64,000 nucleotides of DNA from Lucinisca nassula. Taxonomy: Eukaryota > Mollusca > Bivalvia > Lucinida > Lucinidae. Location of the stretch: assembly GCA_963580285.1 (NCBI GenBank), contig OY757010.1:218321234-218385233 (forward strand). Direction: 5' to 3'. The notes under the pieces were generated by a model. That model saw nothing but the letters and a program-made list of their open reading frames with translations. It made no database searches and was not told the origin of the DNA. The position numbers and the translations under genes were made by a program. Positions 42,990-53,239 of this stretch are shown piece after piece. Position 1 is the first letter of the stretch, and each line of letters begins with the position of its first letter.

Positions 42990-43160
42990 TATAGTCAGAG
43001 GATGCGAGTTCGATACCTGCCAGGGTCGGCAACATTTTTTCGTGGAGATTGTGAAATCTTTTCTACCCTCATTCTCTCCCTTCTGCAGATTCAAGAAGGG
43101 CAGTTGTCAGTTTCTGGCGAAAGAATGTGCACTGTACTGGTTAACTGCCATTAATTATTC
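42990..43160 (+). mobile_element. S2 SINE fragment, plus strand
   Basis: TGCGAGTTCGATACCTGCCA with GGGTCGGCAACA is a better B-box than in the 12575 copy. TTCAAGAAGGGCAGTTGTCA and CTGGCGAAAGAATGTGCACT follow. The 3' tail is missing. Confidence 0.7.
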
Positions 43161-43179
43161 TTGCACAATATCAATCAAA

Positions 43180-43455
43180 CCAAGTTCATGAATCTAAGTT
43201 CATGAATCTGAATTATTGAATTAAATGGACCATATCAAAAAAGTTAATGAATCAACTTTCATTTAATTATTCCTGCAGAGCATTTATCAAACCAAGTTCA
43301 TGAATCTCTAAGTTCATGAATTTGAATCATCAAAGTTCATTAATTTGAATTATCAAAGTTCCCAGCATAGAGAACAAAAGACTGTAGTAATTCAAGTATG
43401 TTGAACTAAAAATTGGACAAAAAATAATGAATTACTGTAAGTTCATGAATGAACC
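43180..43455. repeat. Short tandem repeat AAGTTCATGAATCTGAATT
   Basis: The motif and its variants recur about eight times with irregular spacing. It also resumes after the S1 SINE (43745-43860: ATGAACC, CATGAACTT), so the SINE landed in it. Confidence 0.65.
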
Positions 43456-43459
43456 AGAT

Positions 43460-43746
43460 GACCCTTGCCCAATGGGGCTTGGAGAAATAGATTGAGCTGC
43501 ATGATGCTTTCACGCAGAGTTGAAACCGACCGCACATGAGTACTGCTTAGAAGGCCTAAGCTTGCCTAGGCAAAGTGGTGCGAGTCGACAGTCCGTGCAT
43601 ATAAATCCTGTTGGTGTTATTGGGTGGTAGGGATTGAGATGTCATTTCATCTCAATGTCGGGTAAAATTCCCACAAAATTAGAAGAAATGTCTCCAAAAA
43701 GACCTAAATAGTGTTGATGGGGATGTTATACCTCAAACAAACAAAT
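43460..43746 (+). mobile_element. S1 SINE, plus strand
   Basis: It runs from GCCCAATGGGGCTTGGAGAA through CATGATGCTTTCACGCAGAG to GATGTTATACCTCAAACAAA. It is somewhat diverged and lies inside the TTCATGAA repeat. Confidence 0.85.
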
Positions 43747-43873
43747 CATGAACCAAAATGTCCATGAAGTTTTTGTGGTTCATGAACTTATAAAAAATCA
43801 TGTTTTTGTCAAATTTGTAGTTCACAAATAATTCATGAACTGTTCATGCACTGTATTAGTGAATTATTCGAAT

Positions 43874-44762
43874 GTAGGAAAGAAAGTATCAGGAAAAAAA
43901 GTATCCAGAAAAAAAGTATCGGAAAAAAAGAATCCGGAAAAAAAGTATCAGGAAAAAAATATATAGGTCATTTTGGAGACGTTGCTAACAATTGGTGGGA
44001 CTTTTACCCAAAATTGAGATGAAATGACATCTCAAGCCCTGCCGCCCAATGAAACCAAATATGGTTCATGGGCATGGAGGCCTGACTTGCACACTTTAGT
44101 TCGTTTAATTGGAGGTTTAACCCCCCTGTCTACACTATATAGGTCATTTTGGAGACATTGCTTCCAACTTGTGGGACTGTTACCCTACACTGAGATGAAA
44201 TGACATCTCAACCCCTGCTGCCCAATGAAACCAAATAGGGTTCATCAGCATAGAGATCCAACTTGCACACTTTACCTTGTTTAATTGGAGGTTTAACATC
44301 CCTGTCTACACTATATAGGTCATTTTGGAGACGTTGCTTCCAACTTGTGGGACTTTTACCCGACATTGAGATGAAATGACATCTCAAGCCCTGCCACCCA
44401 ATGAAACCAAATAGGGTCCATGAGCATGGAGGTCTGACTTGTAATTTCGTTAATTGGAGGTTTAACATCCCCATCTACACAATAGGTCATTCTGGAGGTG
44501 AGGAGGAATTTTACCCGACATTGAGATGAAATGACTTCTCATGCCCTTTTATAATGTAAGGATTACAGAGATAGGTTGCAAACTTGATTATTAAACTGAA
44601 AAACAAAGTAAAACATACAAAAGTATCCAAATCATTATATCATTGTATCATCAGAAGCGAATCTGGTTAAAACTGATACTTTTTTTCCGGATACTTTTTT
44701 TCCAACCCAAAACTGATACTTTTCTTCCGATACTTTTTTTCCTGATACTTTCTTTCCGATTA
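43874..44762. mobile_element. Foldback-like element with minisatellite ends
   Basis: The left end (43874-43960) is about six copies of AAAGTATC-GGAAAAA. The right end (44672-44762) is the reverse complement, GATACTTTTTTTCC-, also about six copies, finishing GATACTTTCTTTCCGAT. Between them lie partial S1 SINE units in tandem and about 130 bases of unclassified sequence. Confidence 0.8.
43965..44550 (-). repeat. Tandemly duplicated S1 SINE fragments, about 4 copies
   Basis: The segment GGAGGTTTAACATCCCTGTC to ACCAAATAGGGTTCATGAGC recurs at a period near 175 (about 43965, 44105, 44280, 44450). All copies lack the SINE head. The shared TTAATTGGAGGTTTAAC junction shows the array arose by duplication of one unit, not by repeated insertion. 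Confidence 0.82.
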
Positions 44763-44839
44763 CCAATTATTCATGTTACTTTCAACAGAGTCAGATGCCA
44801 CATTCTGTGACATTCTGATCTGCCAAAGTCTCATTTTAG

Positions 44840-44945
44840 GGTTTCCCATCAGAAATAGGTTAACGTAACATTAAAAAAAATCACATACTAACTTTTTGCT
44901 GCAAATGTGACATTTTTACAGCAAAAATTGCAGTGTATTAGACAT
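44840..44945. repeat. F-family core fragment
   Basis: ACATACTAACTTTTTGCTGC with AAATGTGACATTTTTACAGC and AAAAATTGCAGTGTATTAGA recalls the F hairpin. The termini are worn. Confidence 0.4.
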
Positions 44946-44996
44946 TGCACTTTCATGAGCCTTTAATCTTAATTAAGTCAACAAGTAGCTTTATAG

Positions 44997-45290
44997 CATT
45001 CGCCCATCGGGGCTTGAAGAAACAGATGGGCTGCATGATGCTTCCACGCAGAGCTGAAACAGACCCCACACAAGTACTGGTAAACCGCTTAGATGATCTA
45101 AGACTGCCCAGGCAAAGCGGTGCGAGTCAAACCGTCCATGCTTATAAACCCTATTGGTTTCATTGGGCAACAGGGCTTGAGAGGTCATTTCATCTAAATG
45201 TTGGGTAAAAGTCCCACGAAAATGGAAGCAACATCTCCAAAATGACCAATACAGTGTTGATGGGGATGGGAAACCTTAAATCAAACAAAC
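44997..45290 (+). mobile_element. S1 SINE, plus strand, full length
   Basis: It runs from TTCGCCCATCGGGGCTTGAA to ACCTTAAATCAAACAAAC. AACAAGTAGCTTT occurs before (ending 44993) and after (45287-45299), an apparent target-site duplication. Confidence 0.9.
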
Positions 45291-45496
45291 AAGTAGCTTT
45301 GATTGCCCTGGATGCCCCTTAGTATTCTTGTGAGAATCATGGCCTTTTATGCTTGCTTTTGCTGAGATACGAGTTTGAAATTTTTATGGGAAACTTTGAA
45401 GTGAAATGAAGTACCAACACTGACACAGGATCCACTTCGCTATTGTCAATAAACTTAAAAGGCTATAGTTTCTATTGAGCTACAGATTTTTCCACA

Positions 45497-46065
45497 TTAT
45501 TACGAAAACACGACTAAACAAATGCATTGTAAACTTTAATGCGAAAAAAACCCGAAAATTTGAAGATGAAAAATTGTGGTATTTTTCTTATTTCTGTTCA
45601 AAATATAGATTGTGGGTACTCGTTAGAACCGCCTCGATAGTAGATATAAGAAAATAAGGACCACCCTCACCCATCGGGGCTTGACGAAATAAATGGGCTG
45701 CATGATGCTTCCATGCAGAGCTGGAACCGACCTGCACACGAGTACTGGTAAACCGCTTAGAGGATCTAAGCCTGCCCAGGCAATGCGGTGCGAGTCGGCC
45801 CATCCATGCTTATAATCCTATTGGTTTCATTGGGCGGCAGGGCTTGAGATGTCATGTCATCTCAATGTCAGGTAAAAGTCCCATAATATTGGAAGCAATG
45901 ACTCCAAAATGACCTTTACAGTGTTGACGGGGACGTTAAACCTCAAATCAAACAAAATCAAACAAATAAGAAAATAAGGTTTATACCCCTGTAAATCCCA
46001 ATTTTACTGTATAAAAGAGGGGTTCAAGGGGGTAAAATTTTACAGGCGTATTTACATGATGGAAA
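45497..46065. mobile_element. G-family MITE split by an S1 SINE
   Basis: The left part starts CATTATTACGAAAACACGAC and reaches ATTGTGGGTACTCGTTAGAA. The right part resumes AAGAAAATAAGGTTTATACC and ends CAGGCGTATTTACATGATG. Only one arm of the central hairpin survives. Confidence 0.85.
45660..45965 (+). mobile_element. S1 SINE nested in G, with perfect 14-bp duplication
   Basis: It starts ACCACCCTCACCCATCGGGG and ends AATCAAACAAAATCAAACAA. ATAAGAAAATAAGG is at 45646-45659 and 45966-45979. This copy defines both ends of S1 most clearly. Confidence 0.95.
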
Positions 46066-46134
46066 ACCAATCAGAATATATGGTGTGGCAGGCTTATTTG
46101 CTGAGCTGTTAGTTTTACATTGATGTCCTACTTT

Positions 46135-46205
46135 AAGCAAACAGTGAAACCCCGATCAGATGCTGCGTTCTGCGGCATCTGATCAAGGGTTTAGCTGTTT
46201 ACCAA
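46135..46205. repeat. GATC-type core hairpin
   Basis: AAGCAAACAGTGAAACCCCG and stem GATCAGATGCTGCG / TGCGGCATCTGATCA return to TTTAGCTGTTTACC. The context (ACCAATCAGAATATATGGTG upstream) suggests a damaged B-like element. Confidence 0.65.
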
Positions 46206-46239
46206 TGACCGGCTTGTTTGGGGTGCTACATATAACGTA

Positions 46240-46430
46240 ATTACCCGACGGGCCCAAGCAAACAGTGAAGATCCAGATCTGCAGTCTGATCAATGTCTAC
46301 ACTGTTTGCCATTCTGTCTGCACTTTTTGGACTCCTTGCTAGATTGTGAAACAAATTTGTTAAAATATTAGGAGAAATAAGAAAGTCCTCAAAATTTCTG
46401 ATTTTTTAGGATTTTTACGGTACATGTATA
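46240..46430. repeat. C-family MITE, left end worn
   Basis: CAAGCAAACAGTGAAGATCC, CATTCTGTCTGCACTTTTTG, GATTGTGAAACAAATTTGTT and TTTTTAGGATTTTTACGGTA are in C-family order. Confidence 0.75.
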
Positions 46431-47085
46431 TGGGAAGTGTTTCAAATCATTAAACAGTCTAAAGTCCAAGTTCAGAACAACTAAGAGACAATCAACTCAC
46501 TGTCAGTGCTGTCAGTGTTTTGATTGGGCCAGGAAATATTGAAGAAACTGAAAGCCACTTTTATGGAGACAATGTTTGATAATTCAAACAGAACAAAGTT
46601 GTATAAGAGGAAAAACAGAATCAATAAACTGGATAGCCAGAATATTTTTCTTGATTTGATCTTTGATACACATCCTTAGGCAAACATGATCATGTAGCTA
46701 GCATTAAGCTCATATTTGTTTAGTTAGGATTAGCTAACTGGTGTCAGTTTGCACAAATAATTCATCTCAGCCTAGGGAATGAAAAAAGAGATGATACAGT
46801 TAGAATCCGAATACTGTGGCATACTTGTATGTTTCTCCAATGGTTTAGGCCTTTAAAATTGATCATTAAAGGCTGAGTATCAGAAGGTGTACAATCATGT
46901 TGTAGCAAAGTTAATGTAACATCGGCATATTGCATCATTGGTGATTGTCATATGGAGACCTGGTAAATGGGGATTTTCCAAGAAATTAAGCAACCAGTCT
47001 CTTGGTAGTCTCAGCACGTTGACTACAATCAAGGTGGTTGAGGAGTTTGAAGTACAAATGAATTTGGGTAGAGTACAAAGGCCTA
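46430..47085. other. No supported gene
   Basis: The sequence appears unique and AT-rich. ORFs at 46895-47197 (minus) and 46938-47153 (plus) run into the minisatellite and lack recognisable domains. Confidence 0.45.
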
Positions 47086-49715
47086 TAGTGTTCCCAGCAG
47101 TAGAGGACAAAATGACTATAGTAATCCAAGCAGTACAGGACAAAGGGCTATAGTATCTTAATACAGGTTGGACTGTAGTCCCAGCAGTAGAGGACATAGA
47201 ACTAAGGTAGTCCTAGAAGAATAGGCTATATGGCTATAGTTTTTCCTGCATTAGAGGACATAAGACTATAGTAGTCTTAGCAGTAGAGGGCATTGCACTA
47301 TAGTAGTCCTAGCAGTATTTGGACAAAGGGCTCTAGTAGGCTTAGCAGTAGAGGACATAGGGCTACAGTATTTCCAGCAGTACAGTACATAGGACTTTAG
47401 TTGTCCTAGCAGTAGAGGACATATGGCTATAGTATTTCCAGCCATGGAAGACTTGGGACTATAGTAGTCCCAGCAGTGGCTGACAAAGGGCTATAGTAGT
47501 CCAAGCAGTAGAAGACACAAGACTATAGTAGACTCAGCAGTAGAGGACAAAGGTATATAGTAGACCCAGCAGTAGAGGACAAAGAACTATAGTAGTCCAA
47601 GCAGTAGAGGACAAAGAGTCTAGTAATCCCAGCAGTAGAGGACATAGGACAAAAGTAGTCCCAGCAGTAGAGGACACAGAACTGTAGTAATTCCAGCAGT
47701 AGAAGACAGAGGGCTAAAGAAGTCCCAGCAGTAGAAGACAAAGGACTATAGTAGTCACAGCAGTAGAGGACAAAGGGCTATAGAAGTCCCAGAAGTAGAG
47801 GTCAAAGAACAATAGTAATTCTAGCAGTACAGGACAAAGGGCTATAGTAGTCCCAGCAGTAGAGGAATTAGAACTAAGGTAGACCCAACAGTGGATATAG
47901 GACTAAAGTAGTCTCAGCAGTAGAAGACATAAGACTATAGTAGACTCAGCAGTAGAGGACAAAGGCCTATAGTAGACCCAGCAGTAGAGGAAAAAGAACT
48001 ATAGTAGTCCAAGCAGTAGAGGACAAAGGACTCTAGTAATCCCAGCAGTAGAGGACATAGGACTATAGTAATCCCAGCAGTAGGGGACATAGGACAATAG
48101 TAGTCCCAGCAGTAGAGGACACAGAACTGTAGTAATTCCAGCAGTAGAAGACAGAGGGCTAAAGAAGTCCCAGCAGTAGAAGACAAGGGGCTATAGTAGT
48201 CACAGCAGTAGAAGACAAAGGGCTATAGAAGTGCTAGAAGTAGAGGTCAAAGAAATATAGTAATTCTTGCAGTACAGGACAAAGGGCTATAGTAGTCCCA
48301 GCAGTAGAGGAATTAGAACTAAGGTAGACCCAACAGTGGAGGATATAGGGCTATAGAATTTCCTGCAATAGAGGGCATAAGACTAAAGTAGTCCAAGCAG
48401 CAGAGGGCAATGGACTATAGTAGTCTCAGCAGTAGAGGGCATAGGAACTATTGTAGTTCTAGCAGTATTAGACAAAGGGCTATAGTAGGCTTAGCAGTAG
48501 AGGACATAGGGCTATAGTATTTCCAGCAGTGGCGTACATAGGACTGTATAGTCCTAGCAGTAGAGGACATATGGCTATAGTATTTCCAGTAGTATAGTAG
48601 ACCCGCAGTGAAGGACAAAGGGCTATAGTAGTCCAAGCAGTAGAGAACATAGGACTGTAGTAAACCCAGCAGTAGAGGACAAAGATATATATAGTTGTCT
48701 CAGCAGTAGAGGATATAAGGCCATAGTAGACCCAGCAATAGAGGACGTAGGACTATAGTAGTCCCAGCAGTAGAGGACAAAGGACTCTAGTAATCCCAGT
48801 AGTAGAGGACATAGGACTATAGTAATCCCAGCTGCAAGGGACATAGGAATATAGTAGTCCCAGCAGTAGAGGACACATTAGTGTAGTAATCCCAGCAGTA
48901 GAAGACAAAGGGCCAAAGAAGTCCCAGCAGTAGAGTACAAAGGACTTTAGTAGTCACAGCCGTATAGGACAAAGGGCTATAGGAGTCCCAGCAGTAGAGG
49001 ACATTAAGGACTATAATAATCCTAGCAGGACAGGACAAAGGGCTATAGGTAGTCCCAAAAGTAGAGCACATACGACTAAGGCAGTCCCCACAGTAGAGGA
49101 TATAAGGCAATAGTATTTCCTGTATTAGAGGACATAAGACTGTAGTAGTCCTAGCAGTAGGGGGCATGGGACTATAGTAGTCTCAGCAATAGAGGGAATA
49201 GGACTATAGTAGTCCTAGCAGTATTGGACAAAGGGCTATAGTAGGCTCAGCAGTAGAGGACATAGGTCTATAGTATTTCCAGCAGTAGAGTACATAGGAC
49301 TGTAGTAGTCCTAGCAGTAAAGAACATAATGGCTATGGTATTTCCAGCCGTGGAAGACATAGGACTATAGTAGTCCCAGCATTGGAGGACAAAGGGCTAT
49401 AGTAGTCCAAGCAGTAGAGGACATAGGACTATAGTAGTCCCCACAGTATAGGACAAAGAACTATAGTAGTCCCAGCAGTAGAGGACATAGGACTACAGTA
49501 GTCCCCACAATATAGGACAAAGAACTATGGTAGTCCCAGCAGTAGAGGACATATGACTGTAGTAATCCCAGCAGTGGAGGACATAGGACTATTGAAATCC
49601 CAGCAGTAGGGGACATAGGACTATAGTAGTAAAAGAGCAGTAGAGGACATAGAACTATAATAGTCTCAGCAGTAAAGGACATAGGACTATAATAGGACTA
49701 CAACAGTCCTAGCAC
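47085..49715. repeat. 32-bp minisatellite, about 80 copies, with higher-order blocks
   Basis: The unit is AGCAGTAGAGGACATAGGAC followed by TATAGTAGTCCC. The AAGACTATAGTAGACTCAGC block recurs 413 bases apart (47518 and 47931), close to 13 units, and following units match in order, so a 13-unit block was duplicated. A GGCTTAGCAGTAGAGG-TATTTCCAGC variant pair recurs near 47340, 48490 and 49250. Minus-strand reading gives MSSTAGTTIVLCPLLLGLL-like strings without coding meaning. Confidence 0.95.
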
Positions 49716-50075
49716 TCCAGCAACATGGATGGTCACAGAATTCAGCAGCCTCAAATCATTTGTACAACCATCTGATACAGATTGCTCTACCTTGTTATGG
49801 GACCATGCAACTAGTCAAGTCTGTGTGTGTTGTCACAGAGCAGTACATACCACCTGCTTGTCCCTGGGGTCGATGCAGCTGCTCAAACCATTATCCCACC
49901 ATCACAGTGAGAGGAGCATTTAATCAGTTTCATCAAAGCACCCTGATTGCCCTGATTTCCTCCACACTCAGGGTTTGCCCTGGTCCAGGTGAAAGTAGTT
50001 CTGGCTTGAGGTTAATCATCATCAGCAGCAGTACTGGGGTGGTAAGCTTTCCATTTCTGCTTCCTTTCAGTACTG
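49716..50075. other. No supported gene; two overlapping open frames
   Basis: Frames at 49729-49923 and 49760-50125 (plus) overlap. The second runs into the S1 SINE tail. No signal peptide, domain or splice-compatible border is convincing. Confidence 0.4.
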
Positions 50076-50360
50076 TTTTTGGTTTGTTTGAATTGAGGCT
50101 TAACATCCTCGTCAACACAATTTAGGTCATTTTGGAGACATTGCTTCCATTTTTGTGGGACTTTTGCCCGACATTGGAATGAAATGACTTCTTAAGCCCT
50201 GCTGCCCATTGAAACCAAAATTTGCTTATATGTATTGGACGGTCTGACTTTCACCACTTTGCCTGGGCAGGCTTAGTCGTTCTAAGTGGTTTACCAGCAC
50301 TCATGTGTGATCAGTTTCAGCTCTGCGTGGAGACATCATGCAGACTGATCAATTTCTACA
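50076..50360 (-). mobile_element. S1 SINE, minus strand, diverged
   Basis: TTTGTTTGAATTGAGGCTTA opens and GAGACATCATGCAGACTGAT closes. A TTTCAGTACTGTT string precedes (50067) and follows (50363), a probable target-site duplication. Confidence 0.85.
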
Positions 50361-50473
50361 ATTTCAGTACTGTTCTTCAATGGTATCTACATCATTACTT
50401 TACGAGGGGATGAGGGTTTGAAGACCTGGCACAATATTATCTGACAATCTGGGAAAATGCAAGAGCTTAACCC

Positions 50474-50686
50474 TTAACCCTTGTCCTGCTGAGCCTGGAT
50501 ATATATGATCTTTCAAACAATGCAGATCCAGATCAGATGGCTTCTGAAGAAGCCATCTGATCAGGATCTTCATTGTTTGCCATTCAGCTCATGAATTTGT
50601 TGCAATAATTTGCATCAAGTAATCTGATTGGTTGATAATCAGTGGTGGGTGTGGCATATATAAATATTCAGCAGGTCAAGGGTTAA
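50474..50686. repeat. B-family MITE, inverted orientation
   Basis: The ends are TTAACCCTTGTCCTGCTGAG and CAGCAGGTCAAGGGTTAA. The core stem AGATGGCTTCTGAAGAAGCC continues into ATCTGATCAGG. Confidence 0.9.
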
Positions 50687-50870
50687 CATGCTGAATATTT
50701 TGACATGCTACACTCCTCCCCAACTTTCAGTCATTTGTATTGCATGATTAAATATTCTTTTACCATGGATTCAGAAGCAAAATGGAAAACAATATAGATC
50801 CAGATCAGCATAGTGGCTTCTGTCAGCCAGCTGGTTTGGATCTATACTGTTTTCAAAATGTATCTAGGTG
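50686..50870. repeat. B2 MITE
   Basis: CATGCTGAATATTTTGACAT, CTACACTCCTCCCCAACTTT, ACCATGGATTCAGAAGCAAA and a core with CAATATAGATCCAGATCAGC / GGTTTGGATCTATACTG are present. It touches the preceding B element. Confidence 0.75.
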
Positions 50871-50929
50871 CGTGCAGGATGTAGAGACTTGTATCTCTCA
50901 GTGTCACTATCTTGTTCTCAAGCTTCAAA

Positions 50930-51535
50930 AGCCCCTGCCCATCGGAGCTTGGCAAAATAGATGAGGCTGCCTGATGCTTCAACCCAGAGCTGTAACCGAC
51001 CACACATGAGTACTGGTAATGTGTGTGTATGTGTGTGTATGTGTGTGTGAATTCGGGTTTAACGTCGCTTTCAACAATTTTTCAGTCATATCACGACGGT
51101 GTCTGGTTGCGACAGGGAGCTCAATGCTCACGTTTATAGTGCTGCCTCACTGAAGTATCATGTCCCAGACACATTGCATGATACCACACCCAGTCACATT
51201 ATCCTGACACTGGATCAACCAGTCCTAGCTCTACCCCGTAAATCTGAGTGCCAAACGAGGAGCAGCTAGTACCATTTTTAACGACTTTGGTATGTCGCGG
51301 CCCGGGATCGAACCCGAGACCTCCCGTTCCCCGGAGCGGACACTCTACCATTTACTGAGCTATCGGGGCCGGTTGTGAGTACTGGTAAAAGCCTTAGGTA
51401 AAGTGCTGCAAGTCATATGAACCCTATTGGTTTCATACTGGGCAGCATTTCATTTCATCTCAGTGTCGGATAAAAGTCCCACAAAAATGGAAGCAACACC
51501 TCCAAAATGACCTTAAATCTCAAATCAATCAATCA
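50930..51535 (+). mobile_element. S1 SINE, plus strand, split by an S3 SINE
   Basis: GCCCATCGGAGCTTGGCAAA to GAGTACTGGTAA forms the left part. TACTGGTAAAAGCCTTAGGT to CCTTAAATCTCAAATCAATC forms the right part. The tail here is (AATC)n instead of (CAAA)n. Confidence 0.88.
51020..51375 (-). mobile_element. tRNA-derived SINE (S3), minus strand, with 13-bp duplication
   Basis: On the minus strand the head GGCCCCGATAGCTCAGTAAA with TGGTAGAGTGTCCGC is a good A-box and D-arm. GGGAGGTCTCGGGTTCGATC then CCGGGCCGCGACA is a good B-box and T-arm. The body ends GTTGAAAGCGACGTTAAACC then a (CACACA)n tail. TGAGTACTGGTAA stands at 51007-51019 and 51376-51388. The well-kept Pol III boxes point to a young copy. 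Confidence 0.93.
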
Positions 51536-51729
51536 ATCAATCAATCTCAAGTTTTCAAACTGTTCATAGACTTTAACTATTTATCAAAGTGAATAAGGCC
51601 TGACATTACAGGCAATTCACATCTAATGTCAAGCCTAGGTATTTCACCAAAATATAAGAAAAAAAAAAGAAAACTTTGAAATTGCTATCTGGTAGTCATC
51701 ATTAGCAGTCGAAGGGTTTCGGTTAAAAT

Positions 51730-51940
51730 TTAACCCTTATCTTGCTGTTCACGACAACCCCTATCTTTGAAAACAGTGTAGATCCAGATCAGATGGCTTC
51801 TGAAGAAGCCATCTGATCAGGATCTACACTGTTTGACATCGAGTTTATGAATTTGTAGCAATAAATTACATCAAGTAATTTGATTGGTTGATAGACAGAA
51901 ATGGATGTGTTTAAATGAATATTCAGCAAGATAAGGGTTA
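51730..51940. repeat. B-family MITE, inverted orientation, well preserved
   Basis: The ends are TTAACCCTTATCTTGCTG and CAGCAAGATAAGGGTTAA, a perfect 18-bp pair. The core stem is GATCAGATGGCTTCT / AGAAGCCATCTGATC. Confidence 0.93.
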
Positions 51941-52056
51941 ATAATACATGTATTATGAAAAATGCAAAAGTTCGAAAAATTTGAAGTGCCAAGTATTTGA
52001 TACAACCCCATTCCCCTTTAAATCTTAATATATTAAAATACAGTACACTGCAGTCT

Positions 52057-52545
52057 TAACCCTCAGCATGCTGAATATTTCATAATACTACACTCCTCCC
52101 AAATTTTCAGCCATTTGTGTTGTATCATTACACAAACACGCCTATACAAATACATTGCCACCTTTATCGCCGAAAAAATGAAAATTTTATGATGAAAAAT
52201 TGTGATATTTTTCTTAATTCTGCACAAAATATAGATTGTGGGCACTCGTTAGAACCGCCTCATCGAGGCGGTTCTAATGAGTACCCACAATCTATATTTT
52301 AGAGCAGAAATAAGAAAAATAAGGTATTCCCCCGGAAACCCCAGTTTTACTATATAAAAGTGGGGTTCAAGGGGGTCAAAATTTTTATAGGCGTGTTTTT
52401 GTGATGTGATTTCAATTTTTACCATGGATTCAGAAGCAGGACGAAAAACAGTATATAACTTCAAAGAAGCCAGCTGATCTGGGTCTATACTGCTTTCGAA
52501 AAAAAAAAAGGATATATCCATGTTCTGTATGGAGAGGTTTAAGAA
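52057..52545. mobile_element. B2 MITE split by a G MITE
   Basis: TTAACCCTCAGCATGCTGAA to CATTTGTGTTGTAT lies left of the insertion. TGATTTCAATTTTTACCATG with ATTCAGAAGCAGG and the core lies right. The uninterrupted form is at 60573. Confidence 0.82.
52125..52408. repeat. G-family MITE nested in B2
   Basis: It starts CATTACACAAACACGCCTAT and ends ATAGGCGTGTTTTTGTGATG. The central stem CGTTAGAACCGCCTCATCGA / TCGAGGCGGTTCTAATGAGT is nearly perfect. Confidence 0.92.
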
Positions 52546-52827
52546 ACTCCAGATTTGACTGTACAATTAATAGCTGACACTTGTTTTCTCTTTTTTGTAT
52601 TACTTTAAGCAGGGAAAATCGGCACTGCAGACACTGAAAATTGTCTTCCCAAAAAATTCAAAACTTATCTTTTTACTGTCAAAGCAGATTATTCGCCTGA
52701 AATGACAAATTCTATTTTCTCTGTTGCTGTTACTCTGTTTTAACTGTCAGTAGATTGTTTCATTACTGGGTTTTATGGTTGTCTCCCTTTGACTGATTAC
52801 TAATCCATTTCAGTTTAGGCCTTCAAT

Positions 52828-53005
52828 TTAACCATTATCTTGCTGTTCACGACAACCCCTATCTTTGCAAACAGTGTAGATCCAGATCAGATGGTTTGGC
52901 ATTCAGTTTATGAATTTGTAGGAATAAATTACATCAAGTATTTTGATTGGTTGATAGACAGAAATGGGTGTGGCTTCAATGAATATTCAGCAAGATAAGG
53001 GTTAA
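52828..53005. repeat. B-family MITE lacking one hairpin arm
   Basis: The B ends are present, but GATCCAGATCAGATGG jumps directly to TTTGGCATTCAGTTTATG, so the right half of the core stem is deleted. 59818-59987 has the reciprocal kind of loss. Confidence 0.85.
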
Positions 53006-53055
53006 GGGGAATTGATACACAAAGCATGTTTTCTGCCATTTCTTACAAACTGGGA

Positions 53056-53231
53056 TCACAGGTTCTTGGCACGTTGTTTTGCCAAAAATGTGCGAAATAT
53101 GTGAAATAACCAAAATCAACCAAAAATAAGCAATTTCAGAAATTTTCCCAATATATGGGTCTCTTGGTTGATTTTGGTTATTTCACATATTTCGCACATT
53201 TTTGGCAAAACAACGTGCCAAGAACCTGTGA
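53056..53231. repeat. Perfect 68-bp inverted repeat, 40-base loop
   Basis: The left arm 53056-53123 (TCACAGGTTCTTGGCACGTT ... AATCAACCAA) is the exact reverse complement of the right arm 53164-53231; I checked every base. The loop includes AAATTTTCCCAATATATGGG. The arms are not low-complexity and match no family in the window. Confidence 0.97.
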
Positions 53232-53239
53232 CTGGGATA

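Noticed and set aside
47523..49682. Minus-strand ORFs with signal-peptide-like LLLGLL strings
   Set aside because: They are translations of the 32-bp repeat; the apparent hydrophobicity comes from the unit itself.
49760..50125. 121-residue cysteine-containing protein
   Set aside because: It overlaps another frame, ends inside a SINE and shows no domain or splice logic.
51300..51372. Functional tRNA gene on the minus strand
   Set aside because: The tRNA-like part is continuous with a SINE body and tail, flanked by a target-site duplication.
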